This document shows positions 1 to 7,962 of a stretch of 64,000 nt of DNA, in pieces. Positions within the stretch are counted from its first letter, which is position 1, and every line of letters begins with the position of its first letter. The DNA lies in assembly GCF_008373755.1 (NCBI RefSeq), contig NZ_VUJV01000008.1:62001-126000 (forward strand), given 5' to 3'. The position numbers and the translations under genes were made by a program. The DNA comes from Nocardioides humilatus (GTDB lineage: Bacteria; Actinomycetota; Actinomycetes; Propionibacteriales; Nocardioidaceae). The notes below the pieces were generated by a model. That model was not told the origin of the DNA. It worked only from the letters and a program-made list of their open reading frames with translations, and ran no database searches.

Positions 1-1
1 C

Positions 2-658
2 AACGCCGACAACGCCGTCACCCGGATCGCCGAGGCGGTCGCGCGGATCGGTGCCTACGAGTGGCCGGTGCGGCTCACCCCGACCATGCGCACCCTGCTC
101 GGCACGGTCGGCACCCTCGCCGGGGTCGATGCCACTCCCGACAACGCGCGCGAGCTCGTCGAGGAGTTCGGCGGAGCGACGCGAATGCTGGGCGCGGTCC
201 TCAGCAACACGACCAACCCGACGATGCTCGGCGCCGGCTACAAGGTCAACGTGGTCCCGACCGAGGCGACCGCCCACGTCGACGGTCGCTTCCTGCCCGG
301 CTTCGAGGACGAGTTCTTCCGCACCCTGGCCGAGCTCTGCGGAGACGACGTCAGCGTCGACTACGTCTCCAACCAGGCGCCCTGGGAGACGCCGTACGAC
401 GGCGCGCTGGTCGACGCGATGACCCGCTCCCTGCTCGCGGAGGATCCCGACGCACTGGTGGCGCCTTTCCTCATGAGCGGCGGCACCGACGCCAAGCACT
501 TCCGCAAGCTCGGCATGAGCAGCTTCGGCTTCACGCCGCTGCGGCTGCCCGAGGACCTCGACTTCACGGCGCTCTTCCACGGCGTGGACGAGCGGGTGCC
601 GGTGGACGCCCTGGAGTTCGGGGCACGGGTGCTGGACCGGTTCCTCGACCAGGTCTGA
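2..658 (+). CDS. M20-family metallopeptidase, 3' part only
   Basis: The frame is open from the first bases of the window, so the start codon lies upstream; about 218 C-terminal residues are visible. The family consists of di-zinc amidohydrolases acting on dipeptides, acylated amino acids or succinyl-diaminopimelate. Seen: a central segment rich in V/D that fits the lid (dimerisation) domain, then a return to the catalytic domain with SGGTDAKHF, where the His is the usual last metal ligand of the family. The other zinc ligands are upstream of the window, so the substrate cannot be judged. It ends 8 bp from the converging DUF5703 gene. The family call is secure; the specific activity is open. 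Confidence 0.85.
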   Translation, partial: NADNAVTRIAEAVARIGAYEWPVRLTPTMRTLLGTVGTLAGVDATPDNARELVEEFGGATRMLGAVLSNTTNPTMLGAGYKVNVVPTEATAHVDGRFLPGFEDEFFRTLAELCGDDVSVDYVSNQAPWETPYDGALVDAMTRSLLAEDPDALVAPFLMSGGTDAKHFRKLGMSSFGFTPLRLPEDLDFTALFHGVDERVPVDALEFGARVLDRFLDQV

Positions 659-665
659 CACCCGA

Positions 666-866
666 TCAGGCGGTGCGGACCGCCCGGATGATCTTGCGGC
701 GCAGGATGACGCGACGCGTGCCGTCGGCGGAGATGCGCACGCGGACCAGCTCCCAGCCGCCGTGCTCGGCGCGCTCGACGAGCAGCTTGGTGACGACGTT
801 GCGGGGGTACTCGCGCGAGAAGGTGACCTTCTCGAACTGCCACTCGACCCCGCCGGTCCGCATCAT
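666..866 (-). CDS. DUF5703 family small protein
   Basis: A 66-residue basic protein without signal peptide or membrane segment. Seen: the family-like core LLVERAEHGGWELVRVRI followed by a run of Arg and Lys (RRVILRRKIIRA). It starts with two consecutive ATG codons; the first overlaps the stop codon of the upstream aldo/keto reductase gene as ATGA, so the two are probably translationally coupled and co-transcribed. I recognise it as DUF5703, a short protein family of actinobacteria with no known function. The positive charge would suit nucleic-acid or ribosome binding, but this is only a guess. Confidence 0.75.
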   Translation of the reverse strand: MMRTGGVEWQFEKVTFSREYPRNVVTKLLVERAEHGGWELVRVRISADGTRRVILRRKIIRAVRTA

Positions 867-1813
867 GCGAGCTCCGACACGTCGTCGAGGGCTTCGCGGA
901 TCTCGGGGGGCAGCTCCTTGTCCTCGACGCCGAGTGCTCCCTTGAGCTGAGCGGCCGTACGCGCGCCCACGATCGGTGCAGTCACCCCGGGCCGGTCGCG
1001 GACCCAGGCGAGGGCGACCTCGAGCGGCGTCCAGTCGAGGCCGTCAGCGGCCCGGACAACGGCTTCGACGATGCCGCGGCTGCGCTCGTCGAGGTAGCGC
1101 TCGACGAAGGAGGCGAAGACCGGGGAGGCGGCGCGGGAGTCGCCCGGGATGCCGGTGCGGTACTTGCCCGTCAGGACGCCCCGACCGAGCGGTGACCAGG
1201 GAAGGATGCCGAGACCGAGCGCGGCGCTGGCAGGGACGACTTCCCGCTCGATCTCGCGGTTGACCAGGGAGTACTCGACCTGGGTCGAGACGAGCGGTGC
1301 GCGGCCGGCCCCGGCGCGCTGCCAGGTGGCGGCCTGCGCGGTCTGCCAGCCGGTGTAGTTGGAGATGCCGACGTAGGTGGCCCGGCCGGACGACACCGCG
1401 GCGTCGAGGGCGCCGAGGGTCTCCTCGAGCGGCGCCTCGTCGCTCCAGATGTGCACCTGCCAGAGGTCGACATGGTCGACACCCATCCGCCGCAGCGACG
1501 TGTCGAGACCGTTGAGGAGCGCTCGCCGTGAGGTGTCGACGGCGCGCTCGTGCCCGCGTCGCCAGATGCCGGCCTTCGTGGCCAGCACGACGTCCTCACG
1601 ACGGACGACGTCGCCCAGAAGCGCGCCGACCTGCTCCTCGGAGCGGCCGTCGGTGTAGCCCGCGGCGGTGTCGATCAAGGTGCCACCGGCCTCGCAGAAG
1701 GCGATCAGCTGGTCGCGCGCCTCGTGCTCGTCGGTGTCCTTGCCCCAGGTCATGGTGCCCAGACCCAGCCGCGACACCCGGAGACCGCTGCTGCCGACGT
1801 ACCGCTGCTGCAT
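863..1813 (-). CDS. aldo/keto reductase
   Basis: A 316-residue NADPH-dependent oxidoreductase of the aldo/keto reductase superfamily, a TIM-barrel enzyme that reduces aldehydes or ketones in the cytoplasm. Seen: the catalytic tetrad is complete, with Asp48 and Tyr53 in LIDTAAGY, Lys80 in LATKAG and His121 in LWQVHIW. The C-terminal half has the NADP-binding segments ILPWSPLGRG and PIVGARTAAQL. Length is normal for the family. The ATG is preceded by a -10 hexamer with a 7-base gap and no Shine-Dalgarno sequence, so the mRNA is probably leaderless. It is divergent from uppP and coupled to the DUF5703 gene. The physiological substrate is unknown. Confidence 0.9.
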   Translation of the reverse strand: MQQRYVGSSGLRVSRLGLGTMTWGKDTDEHEARDQLIAFCEAGGTLIDTAAGYTDGRSEEQVGALLGDVVRREDVVLATKAGIWRRGHERAVDTSRRALLNGLDTSLRRMGVDHVDLWQVHIWSDEAPLEETLGALDAAVSSGRATYVGISNYTGWQTAQAATWQRAGAGRAPLVSTQVEYSLVNREIEREVVPASAALGLGILPWSPLGRGVLTGKYRTGIPGDSRAASPVFASFVERYLDERSRGIVEAVVRAADGLDWTPLEVALAWVRDRPGVTAPIVGARTAAQLKGALGVEDKELPPEIREALDDVSELA

Positions 1814-1820
1814 GAAGGAA

Positions 1821-1826
1821 AACGTA
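1821..1826 (-). promoter_or_regulatory. -10 element TACGTT of the aldo/keto reductase gene
   Basis: Read on the minus strand the hexamer is TACGTT, with 7 bases to the ATG at 1813. Transcription would start at or next to the start codon. No clear -35 was found. Confidence 0.5.
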
Positions 1827-1874
1827 GCCCCTCTGCCTGGCGGGTCGGCTCACGGCTCGCCCACCAGCGTTCCG

Positions 1875-1880
1875 TAGGAT
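1875..1880 (+). promoter_or_regulatory. -10 element TAGGAT of uppP
   Basis: TAGGAT lies 8 bases upstream of the GTG at 1889, the longest gap of this kind in the window. There is no Shine-Dalgarno sequence, which supports leaderless transcription and this start codon. Confidence 0.5.
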
Positions 1881-1888
1881 CCTTCGAC

Positions 1889-2713
1889 GTGGCGGACTTC
1901 CTGCAGGCCCTGGTCCTCGGCACCCTGCAGGGGCTGACGGAGTTCTTGCCGATCTCCAGCAGCGCCCACCTGCGGATCTTTCCCGACCTGTTCGGGTGGG
2001 GAGACCCCGGCGCCGCGTTCACCGCGGTCATCCAGATCGGCACCGAGCTCGCCGTGCTGGTCTACTTCCGCAAGGACATCTGGAACATCGCGCGGACCTG
2101 GACCCTCTCGCTCTTCAAGGCGGAGTACCGCGGCCACCTCGACGCCCGGATGGGCTGGTTCGTCATCATCGGCTCGCTGCCGATCGTGATCCTCGGCGTG
2201 TTCCTCAAGGACACCGTCGAGTCCCACTTCCGCAACCTCTGGCTGATCGCGACGATGCTCATCGTGATGGGCATCGTCCTCGGGATCGCCGACCGTGTCG
2301 GCGGCAACGAGAAGAAGGTCAAGCAGATGGGGGTGCGCGACGCGGTGTTCATGGGCGTGGCCCAGGCGGCTGCCCTCGTGCCTGGTGTCTCCCGCTCGGG
2401 CGCGACGCTCTCGATGGGTCGGTTTCTCGGCTACGAGCGCGAGGCGGTGACGCGTTACTCGTTCCTCCTCGCCATCCCGGCCGTCGTGGGCGCGGGCATC
2501 TTCGAGCTCAAGGACATCCCCGACGGCGACAACATGTACGGCTGGGGTCCGACCCTGGTCGCGACCGTGGTCTCGTTCGTGGTCGGCTACGCCGCGATCG
2601 CCTGGTTGCTGAAGTACGTCAGCCACCACACCCTCACGCCGTTCGTGGTCTATCGGGTGCTGCTCGGCGGCGGCGTGATCGCGCTGCTCGCCGCGGGGGT
2701 CCTGAGCGCCTGA
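1889..2713 (+). CDS. uppP: undecaprenyl-diphosphate phosphatase UppP (BacA)
   Basis: An integral membrane enzyme (274 residues) that dephosphorylates undecaprenyl diphosphate, recycling the lipid carrier of peptidoglycan synthesis. Seen: the N-terminal family signature LQGLTEFLPISSSAHL with the conserved Glu and Ser residues, and the second motif PGVSRSGATLSMGR at about residues 165-180, both needed for catalysis in this family. Several hydrophobic spans follow. The frame stays open upstream, but the family alignment begins at VADFLQALVLG and the -10 hexamer just before the GTG supports that start. Family knowledge: the enzyme is also linked to bacitracin tolerance. It faces corA tail to tail. 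Confidence 0.95.
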   Translation: MADFLQALVLGTLQGLTEFLPISSSAHLRIFPDLFGWGDPGAAFTAVIQIGTELAVLVYFRKDIWNIARTWTLSLFKAEYRGHLDARMGWFVIIGSLPIVILGVFLKDTVESHFRNLWLIATMLIVMGIVLGIADRVGGNEKKVKQMGVRDAVFMGVAQAAALVPGVSRSGATLSMGRFLGYEREAVTRYSFLLAIPAVVGAGIFELKDIPDGDNMYGWGPTLVATVVSFVVGYAAIAWLLKYVSHHTLTPFVVYRVLLGGGVIALLAAGVLSA

Positions 2714-2716
2714 TCG

Positions 2717-2730
2717 CGCTCGGCCGAGCG
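2717..2730. terminator. palindrome between converging uppP and corA
   Basis: The perfect 14-bp palindrome CGCTCGGCCGAGCG sits between two converging stop codons and can fold as a 5-bp stem with a GGCC loop. There is no T-tract, so it is at best a weak bidirectional terminator. Confidence 0.35.
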
Positions 2731-2732
2731 GG

Positions 2733-3716
2733 CTAGAACCAGCCCGACTTCTTGAAGAAGGCGTAGAGGGCACTCACCGTGCCGATCATCAGGACCATCG
2801 CGAACGGGTAGCCGTAGGTCCACTCAAGCTCGGGCATGTGCTCGAAGTTCATGCCGTAGACCCCCGCGATGAGGGTCGGCACCACGATGAGTGCGGCCCC
2901 GGCCGAGATCTTGCGCATGTCGTCGTTCTGCTGCACCTGGATGCGCGCGACGTGGGCCTCGAACGCGGTGGAGAGCAGCGAGTCGAGGGTGTCGATCTGC
3001 TCGGCTGCAGCCGCGAGGTGGTCACCGACGTCGCGGAAGAACGGGCCGGCGTCGGGCAGGATGCCCGGCACTGCACCGACGGTGAAGCGCCGCATCGGCT
3101 CGCGGAGGGGATGCACGGCCCGGCGTACCTCGGCGAGCTCGCGCTTGAGCGTGTAGATCCGGCCGGAGTCGTTGGTGCGGTCGTTGGAGAAGACCGAGGT
3201 CTCGACCTCGTCGACGTCGATCTGGAGCTCTTCCATGACCGCGAGGTAGCCGTCGACCACGGTGTCGCACACGGCGTAGACCACCGCGGACGGTCCGTGG
3301 TTGAGCACGGCCTGCTGGCCCTCGAGCTCGTGGCGCGCATCGCGGAGCTGGGAGCCGCGCCCGTGGCGGACCGTGATCACAAAGTCCTCACCGACGAAGA
3401 GGTTGATCTCGCCGGTCTCGACGGCGTCGTCCTCGTCGACGTACCAAAGGGTCTTGAGCGTGAGGAAGAGGCTGCCCTCGTAGAGCTCCAGCTTGGGCCG
3501 CTGGTGGGCGACCACGGCGTCCTCGACGGCGAGCGGGTGGAGCCCGAAGGCGGTCGCGATGTTCTCTAGCTCGACGTGGCTGGGCTCGTAGAGGCCGACC
3601 CACACGAAGTCGTGCTCCCCGCCCTTGGCCGCCTCGCGCAGTGCCTCGTAGTCGTGCACGCGACAGTCGACAGGGAGACGCACTCCCGCCCGGTAGACGG
3701 CGCTGTCGACGATCAC
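2733..3716 (-). CDS. corA: CorA-family magnesium/cobalt transporter
   Basis: A pentameric divalent-cation channel of 327 residues. Seen: a long N-terminal cytoplasmic domain of mixed alpha/beta sequence followed by charged helices (about residues 1-265), then two C-terminal membrane helices; the first ends in the diagnostic YGMNF motif that forms the pore entrance, the second covers YPFAMVLMIGTVSALYAFF. The protein ends KKSGWF just inside the membrane. The frame runs 19 codons further upstream, but the GTG at 3716 is chosen because a TACCGT hexamer lies exactly 6 bases before it and the longer form would run across the divergent promoter pair. Divergent from the histidine-phosphatase gene. 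Confidence 0.92.
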   Translation of the reverse strand: MIVDSAVYRAGVRLPVDCRVHDYEALREAAKGGEHDFVWVGLYEPSHVELENIATAFGLHPLAVEDAVVAHQRPKLELYEGSLFLTLKTLWYVDEDDAVETGEINLFVGEDFVITVRHGRGSQLRDARHELEGQQAVLNHGPSAVVYAVCDTVVDGYLAVMEELQIDVDEVETSVFSNDRTNDSGRIYTLKRELAEVRRAVHPLREPMRRFTVGAVPGILPDAGPFFRDVGDHLAAAAEQIDTLDSLLSTAFEAHVARIQVQQNDDMRKISAGAALIVVPTLIAGVYGMNFEHMPELEWTYGYPFAMVLMIGTVSALYAFFKKSGWF

Positions 3717-3722
3717 ACGGCA

Positions 3723-3728
3723 ACGGTA
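3723..3728 (-). promoter_or_regulatory. -10 element TACCGT of corA
   Basis: TACCGT on the minus strand with a 6-base gap to the GTG at 3716. It decides the corA start. It lies back to back with the next promoter, 5 bp away. Confidence 0.55.
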
Positions 3729-3733
3729 GTGGC

Positions 3734-3739
3734 TACGCT
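3734..3739 (+). promoter_or_regulatory. -10 element TACGCT of the histidine-phosphatase gene
   Basis: TACGCT with a 7-base gap to the GTG at 3747. The -10 boxes of the two divergent genes are separated by only 5 bp, so the two RNA polymerases must compete for this site. Confidence 0.55.
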
Positions 3740-3746
3740 CGCGTCC

Positions 3747-4457
3747 GTGGCGACGGTTCTGCTGGTCCGGCACGGACGGACGACGGCGAATGCATCCGGC
3801 ATGTTGGCCGGCCGGCTCGCCGGGGTGCGCCTCGACGAGGTGGGGCTGAGCCAGGTCGAGGCGGCCGCCGCGCGGATCGCCGCCGTACCTCTCGCTGCGC
3901 TGGTCACCAGCCCTCAGGAGCGCTGCCGGCAGACGGCGAAGGCCATCTCACTGGCTCAGACCGCGCGCCCCAAGGCGGTGACCGAGCGTGGCATCGCCGA
4001 GTGCGACTACGGCGAGTGGCAGGGCAGGCCGCTGCGCGAACTGGCCAAGGAGAAGCTCTGGTCGACCGTGCAGCGGCACCCGTCGGCCGCAGCCTTCCCG
4101 GGCGGCGAGTCCATGGTCGCCATGTGGCACCGCGCGGTCGACGCCGTACGACGTCACGACGCCGCCGTCGAAGCGGCTCATGGCCCGGGTGCTGTCTGGG
4201 TGGCGGTGAGCCACGGCGACATCATCAAGTCGATCCTCGCCGATGCGCTCGGCATGCACCTCGACCTCTTCCAACGCATCAACGTCGACCCCGCCTCGAT
4301 CTCGGTGGTGCAGTACACCCCCGACCGTCCCTACGTCCTGGCGACCAACACGCACGCGGGCGACCTGTCCTGGCTCTCGCGACCGGCGGCCAAGGCTGCC
4401 CGGCGCAAGGGCGCGGCGGTCGGTGGCGGCTCCGGGCCCGCTACCGACGACTCGTAG
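3747..4457 (+). CDS. histidine phosphatase, MSMEG_4193 type
   Basis: A 236-residue member of the histidine phosphatase (phosphoglycerate-mutase-like) superfamily, of the type annotated as MSMEG_4193-family putative phosphomutase. Seen: VLLVRHGRT with the phospho-accepting His9, Arg59 in SPQERCRQTA, the acidic residue in ECDYGEW, and the second catalytic His156 in VAVSHGD. The C-terminus is an Ala/Lys/Gly-rich tail. It is the first gene of a same-strand run with DUF3090, the SCO1664-family gene and mshC; this order is conserved in actinobacteria, which suggests a job connected with mycothiol, although no substrate is known. The GTG start is supported by the adjacent -10 hexamer. Confidence 0.9.
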   Translation: MATVLLVRHGRTTANASGMLAGRLAGVRLDEVGLSQVEAAAARIAAVPLAALVTSPQERCRQTAKAISLAQTARPKAVTERGIAECDYGEWQGRPLRELAKEKLWSTVQRHPSAAAFPGGESMVAMWHRAVDAVRRHDAAVEAAHGPGAVWVAVSHGDIIKSILADALGMHLDLFQRINVDPASISVVQYTPDRPYVLATNTHAGDLSWLSRPAAKAARRKGAAVGGGSGPATDDS

Positions 4458-4460
4458 GCT
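4455..4460 (+). promoter_or_regulatory. -10 element TAGGCT of the DUF3090 gene, overlapping a stop codon
   Basis: The TAG stop codon of the phosphatase gene is the first half of TAGGCT, which lies 6 bases before the ATG at 4467. The DUF3090 gene can therefore be started independently as a leaderless mRNA inside the operon. Confidence 0.5.
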
Positions 4461-4466
4461 GACCGC

Positions 4467-5048
4467 ATGCCGATCGTCCACGCCTTCGACCCGCCCGAGC
4501 GCTTCGTCGCGGGCACCGTCGGCGAGCCCGGAGCGCGCACGTTCTTCCTGCAGGCCCGTGAGGGCGCTCGGGTCGTCAGCGTCGCACTCGAGAAGCAGCA
4601 GGTGGCCGCGCTCGCCGAGCGGATCGACGAGCTGCTCGACGAGGTGATGACCGCAACGAGCACCGCGTCCGTGGTGCCGGCCGTCGCGCCGGTCGCACTC
4701 ACCGACGACGCGCCGCTCGAGCTCCCGATCGCCGAGCAGTTCCGCGCCGGAACGATGACCTTGTCGTGGGATCCCCAGGCCGAGCGCGTGGTCATCGAGG
4801 TCTTCCCCGTCGGGGAGGAGCTGGTGGGGCTGAGCGACGCCGACGAGTCCGAGATCGACGACGAGGACGAACCGACGGAGATCTTCGTCGTCCGCATCAA
4901 CGCCGGCCTCGCTCGCGCCTTCGTGCAGCGGGCCGAACGCGTGGTCGGTGCCGGCCGGCCCGACTGCCCCTTCTGCGGTCACCCGATCGATGCCGACGGT
5001 CACCTCTGCGTCCGAGCCAACGGCTTCAAGCGCCGCCCCGAGCAGTAG
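4467..5048 (+). CDS. DUF3090 family protein with C-terminal zinc knuckle
   Basis: A soluble, acidic 193-residue protein of unknown function belonging to DUF3090. Seen: an N-terminal FDPPERFVAGTVGEPGARTFFLQA segment split here as FDPPERF and GARTFFLQA; a beta-rich middle with RVVIEVFPVGEE; and a C-terminal metal-binding candidate with Cys167, Cys170, His172, His179 and Cys181. The family is found almost only in actinobacteria, next to a histidine phosphatase and mshC. The Cys/His cluster suggests zinc or thiol chemistry, but no reaction is established. It lies 9 bp after the phosphatase stop and 10 bp before the kinase-like gene. Confidence 0.9.
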   Translation: MPIVHAFDPPERFVAGTVGEPGARTFFLQAREGARVVSVALEKQQVAALAERIDELLDEVMTATSTASVVPAVAPVALTDDAPLELPIAEQFRAGTMTLSWDPQAERVVIEVFPVGEELVGLSDADESEIDDEDEPTEIFVVRINAGLARAFVQRAERVVGAGRPDCPFCGHPIDADGHLCVRANGFKRRPEQ

Positions 5049-5058
5049 GCGCCGACTG

Positions 5059-5799
5059 ATGGAGCTGGAGCTGCGCGGGCGCATCATGCCCGCGTCCAAC
5101 GCCACGTTCCTGGCTGAGCTCGACGGCTGCGAGGTCGTCTACAAGCCGATCGCGGGGGAGCGGCCGCTGTGGGACTTCCCCCACGGGACCCTGGCCGACC
5201 GTGAGGTCGCGGCCTACCTGGTCAGCGAGGCCCTCGGCTGGGACATCGTGCCGCGGACGTGGCTCGGCGAGGGGCCGCATGGGCCCGGGATGGTGCAGGA
5301 GTGGAAGGTCGTCGACCCGGAGGTCGACGCGGTGACCCTGGTGCGCGCGGGGAGGACACCTGAGGGTTGGTTCTCGGTGTTCGACGGGGTCGACGACCGC
5401 GACCGCGACGTCACCCTGGTGCACGAGGACACGGCCGAGCTGCGCCGGATGGTGCTGTTCGACGTACTCGTCAACAACGCCGACCGGAAGGGCGGCCATG
5501 TCCTCGCCATGCCCGACGGCCACCGCTACGGCGTCGACCACGGCGTCACCTTCCACCACGAGCACAAGCTCCGGACCGTGCTGTGGGGCTGGGCCGGCAC
5601 CGACCTGACCGACGACGAGCGGGTGGTCGTCGATGCGATTCGCGCCTCTGTCGCGGGCGCGCTGGGGGAGCGGCTCGCCCCGCACCTGACCGACCTGGAG
5701 ATCCACGCCCTCGAACGCAGGGCCGTGCGACTCCTCTCCGTTGGGCGGCTCCCGCATCCCGACGGTGGCTGGCCGGCGATCCCCTGGCCCCCCTTCTGA
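5059..5799 (+). CDS. SCO1664-family PI3/4-kinase-like protein
   Basis: A 246-residue protein related to the phosphatidylinositol 3/4-kinase-like fold. Seen: a conserved Lys29 in EVVYKPIAGERPLWDFP (a likely nucleotide-contact lysine), the catalytic-loop pattern FDVLVNNADRKGGHVL with Asp135, Asn140 and Asp142, and YGVDHGVTFH with Asp160 as candidate metal ligand. These match the order of a kinase catalytic core. Whether it phosphorylates a lipid, protein or small molecule is unknown. The ATG lies 11 bp after the DUF3090 stop; there is no Shine-Dalgarno, and TAGGCG (a weaker -10, again beginning with a stop codon) lies 7 bases before it. The frame extends upstream but would overlap DUF3090. Confidence 0.85.
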   Translation: MELELRGRIMPASNATFLAELDGCEVVYKPIAGERPLWDFPHGTLADREVAAYLVSEALGWDIVPRTWLGEGPHGPGMVQEWKVVDPEVDAVTLVRAGRTPEGWFSVFDGVDDRDRDVTLVHEDTAELRRMVLFDVLVNNADRKGGHVLAMPDGHRYGVDHGVTFHHEHKLRTVLWGWAGTDLTDDERVVVDAIRASVAGALGERLAPHLTDLEIHALERRAVRLLSVGRLPHPDGGWPAIPWPPF

Positions 5800-5809
5800 C
5801 GCTGCCGGA

Positions 5810-5815
5810 TAGCAT
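5810..5815 (+). promoter_or_regulatory. -10 element TAGCAT of mshC
   Basis: TAGCAT with a 6-base gap to the ATG at 5822 and no Shine-Dalgarno sequence, so mshC can be transcribed as a leaderless mRNA separately from the three genes upstream. Confidence 0.55.
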
Positions 5816-5821
5816 CGCGGC

Positions 5822-7060
5822 ATGCGCGCCTGGACCGCCCCCGAGATACCGACCCTGCCCGCGGTCGGCCCCCAGGTCGCGCTCCACGACACCGCGACCG
5901 GTGGTCGGGTGACGACCACGCCGGACGGCCCGGCGAAGCTCTACGTCTGCGGCATCACGCCCTACGACGCGACCCACCTGGGCCACGCCAACACCTACGT
6001 CGCCTTCGACCTCCTCAACCGCGCCTGGCGTACGGCGGGGCACGACGTGCAGTTCGTCCAGAACGTCACCGACGTCGACGACCCGCTGCTCGAGCGCGCG
6101 ACGAAGGTGGGTGTCGACTGGGTCGAGCTGGCCGAGCGTGAGACCGAGCTGTTCCGCCAGGACATGCAAGCGCTGCGCGTGCTCCCGCCCGACGCCTTCG
6201 TCGGGGCGGTCGAGTCGATCCCGCTGGTGATCACGCTCATCGAGCGGCTGCAGGCCGCCGGCGCGATCTACCAGGTCGGTGTGGACCTCTACTTCTCCGT
6301 CACCGCCGACGCGGCGTTCGGCAAGGAGTCCAACTACGACCGCGAGACGATGCTGCGCTTCTTCGGCGAGCGGGGCGGCGATCCCGACGTCGCGGGCAAG
6401 AAGGACCCGCTCGACTGCGTCGTGTGGCGTGGCGAGCGCCCCGGCGAGCCGGCGTGGGAGAGCCCGTTCGGTCCTGGCCGACCGGGCTGGCACATCGAGT
6501 GCGCCGCGATCGCACTCGACAACCTCGGCTCCACGATGGACGTCCAAGCCGGTGGCAGCGACCTGGTCTTCCCGCACCACGAGATGTGCGCGGGCCACGC
6601 GCAGGTCGCGACCGGAGCGCCCTACGCCCGCGCCTACGCCCACGCCGGCATGGTCGGCTACGACGGCGAGAAGATGTCGAAGTCGCGGGGCAACCTGGTC
6701 TTCGTCTCAGCGCTCCGCAACAGCGACATCGACCCGATGGCGATCCGCCTGGCGCTGCTGCGCCACCACTACCGAGCCGACTGGGAGTGGGTGGACGAGG
6801 CCCTGTGGACCGCGGTCGACGACCTCGACCGGTGGCGACGGGCCTTCGCTCTGGGGGCCGGCGCGCCCGCTGAGCCCGTGGTCTCGGAGGTCCTGACCGC
6901 GCTGGCCGATGACCTTGACGCTCCGCGCGCCACCGCCGCGATCGACCAGTGGGTCAACGAGACCCTCGGCGTCGCGGGGCACCTGGCCGACAACAGCGAT
7001 GCTCACGCCGCGGCCAGCCTGCTGCCGGTGCTCGACGCGGCCCTGGGCGTCGCTCTCTAG
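5822..7060 (+). CDS. mshC: mycothiol ligase MshC (cysteine:glucosaminyl-inositol ligase)
   Basis: A 412-residue enzyme that joins L-cysteine to the amino group of glucosaminyl-inositol, using ATP, in mycothiol synthesis. Seen: a class I aminoacyl-tRNA-synthetase fold with THLGH at residues 51-55 (HIGH motif), Cys43 in [12 protein letters not shown], the zinc-binding region [10 protein letters not shown] and FPHHEM, and KMSKS near residue 283. It resembles CysS, but the length (about 410 rather than 460-plus), the absence of the tRNA-binding C-terminus, the N-terminus beginning with a Trp-containing PEIP segment and the neighbourhood fit MshC instead. A separate CysS is expected elsewhere. Its last 4 bp overlap the converging PAC2 gene. 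Confidence 0.93.
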   Translation: MRAWTAPEIPTLPAVGPQVALHDTATGGRVTTTPDGPAKLYVCGITPYDATHLGHANTYVAFDLLNRAWRTAGHDVQFVQNVTDVDDPLLERATKVGVDWVELAERETELFRQDMQALRVLPPDAFVGAVESIPLVITLIERLQAAGAIYQVGVDLYFSVTADAAFGKESNYDRETMLRFFGERGGDPDVAGKKDPLDCVVWRGERPGEPAWESPFGPGRPGWHIECAAIALDNLGSTMDVQAGGSDLVFPHHEMCAGHAQVATGAPYARAYAHAGMVGYDGEKMSKSRGNLVFVSALRNSDIDPMAIRLALLRHHYRADWEWVDEALWTAVDDLDRWRRAFALGAGAPAEPVVSEVLTALADDLDAPRATAAIDQWVNETLGVAGHLADNSDAHAAASLLPVLDAALGVAL

Positions 7061-7905
7061 TCGTCTTCGTGGCGGCGCTTGAGATAGCGCTCGAACTCGC
7101 GGGCGATCGCCTCGCCTGAGGCTTCCGGGAGGTCCGCGGTGTCGCGCGACTCCTCGAGGGAGCGGACGTAGTCCGCGATGTCCTCGTCCTCCTCGGCGAG
7201 CTCGTCGACGCCGCGCTCCCACGCGCGGGCGTCCTCGGGCAGGTCGCCGAGCGGGATGCTCACCTCGAGCAGGTCCTCGATCTGGCCGAGCAGGGCCAAG
7301 GTGGCCTTGGGACACGGGGGCTGCGCGACGTAGTGCGGCACCGCCGCCCAGTACGACGCCGCCGGGATGTCGAGCTTCACGCACGCGTCCTGGAGCACGC
7401 CGACGATGCCCGTCGGCCCTTCGTAGGTCGACTGCTCGAGCTTCATCCGGTCGACGAGGTCGGGCTCGGTCGCCGTACCGGTGACGGGGATGGGTCGCGT
7501 GTGCGGCGAGTCGGCGAGCAATGCGCCGAGGGTGACGACCAGCTCGGCTCCCAGGTCGTCGATGCAGGCCAGCAGCTCGGCGCAGAAGCCGCGCCAGCGC
7601 ATGTTGGGCTCGATGCCACGCACGAGGATCACGTCGTGGTCGAGGTCCGGGGGAGAGGCGATGGCGACGTGGGTGCTCGGCCAGGTCAGCTTGCGGAAGC
7701 CGTTGTCGTCGACGCCCACCGACGGCCGGTTGACCTGGAAGTCGTAGTAGTCCTCGGGGTCGATGGCAGCGACGACCCGGGCGTCCCAGACCTTGATGAG
7801 GTGGTCGACCACGGCTGAAGCCGCCTCAGCGGCGTCGTTCCAGCCCTCGAACGCAGCGATCACCACGGGCCTGACCAGCGCCGGAGTGTCCTCGATCTCC
7901 ATCAC
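7057..7905 (-). CDS. PAC2 family protein
   Basis: A 282-residue soluble protein of the PAC2 (proteasome assembly chaperone 2) fold family. Seen: the N-terminal [17 protein letters not shown] and the following [12 protein letters not shown], both typical of the actinobacterial branch, then an alpha/beta core and an acidic C-terminal tail ([14 protein letters not shown]). The eukaryotic relative helps build proteasomes; the bacterial role is unproven, though this genome has a proteasome. GTG at 7905 is directly followed by an in-frame ATG; the -10 hexamer 6 bases before the GTG favours the GTG. It is divergent from the metH riboswitch region. Confidence 0.9.
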   Translation of the reverse strand: MMEIEDTPALVRPVVIAAFEGWNDAAEAASAVVDHLIKVWDARVVAAIDPEDYYDFQVNRPSVGVDDNGFRKLTWPSTHVAIASPPDLDHDVILVRGIEPNMRWRGFCAELLACIDDLGAELVVTLGALLADSPHTRPIPVTGTATEPDLVDRMKLEQSTYEGPTGIVGVLQDACVKLDIPAASYWAAVPHYVAQPPCPKATLALLGQIEDLLEVSIPLGDLPEDARAWERGVDELAEEDEDIADYVRSLEESRDTADLPEASGEAIAREFERYLKRRHEDD

Positions 7906-7911
7906 CCGTTC

Positions 7912-7917
7912 ACCCTA
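7912..7917 (-). promoter_or_regulatory. -10 element TAGGGT of the PAC2 gene
   Basis: TAGGGT on the minus strand with a 6-base gap to the GTG at 7905 (9 bases to the following ATG). Confidence 0.55.
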
Positions 7918-7949
7918 TGGGAAATACCCTCGACGTCAGGCGTGACGGT

Positions 7950-7955
7950 TAGGAT
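7950..7955 (+). promoter_or_regulatory. -10 element TAGGAT of metH
   Basis: TAGGAT would place the transcription start near 7961-7963, exactly where the riboswitch fold begins. Unlike most genes here, metH therefore has a leader of about 100 bases. No convincing -35 hexamer was seen. Confidence 0.5.
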
Positions 7956-7962
7956 CTGTGGT

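Noticed and set aside
5822-7060. Annotation as cysteinyl-tRNA synthetase
   Set aside because: Too short, missing the tRNA-binding C-terminal domain, and located in the mycothiol neighbourhood; MshC fits better.
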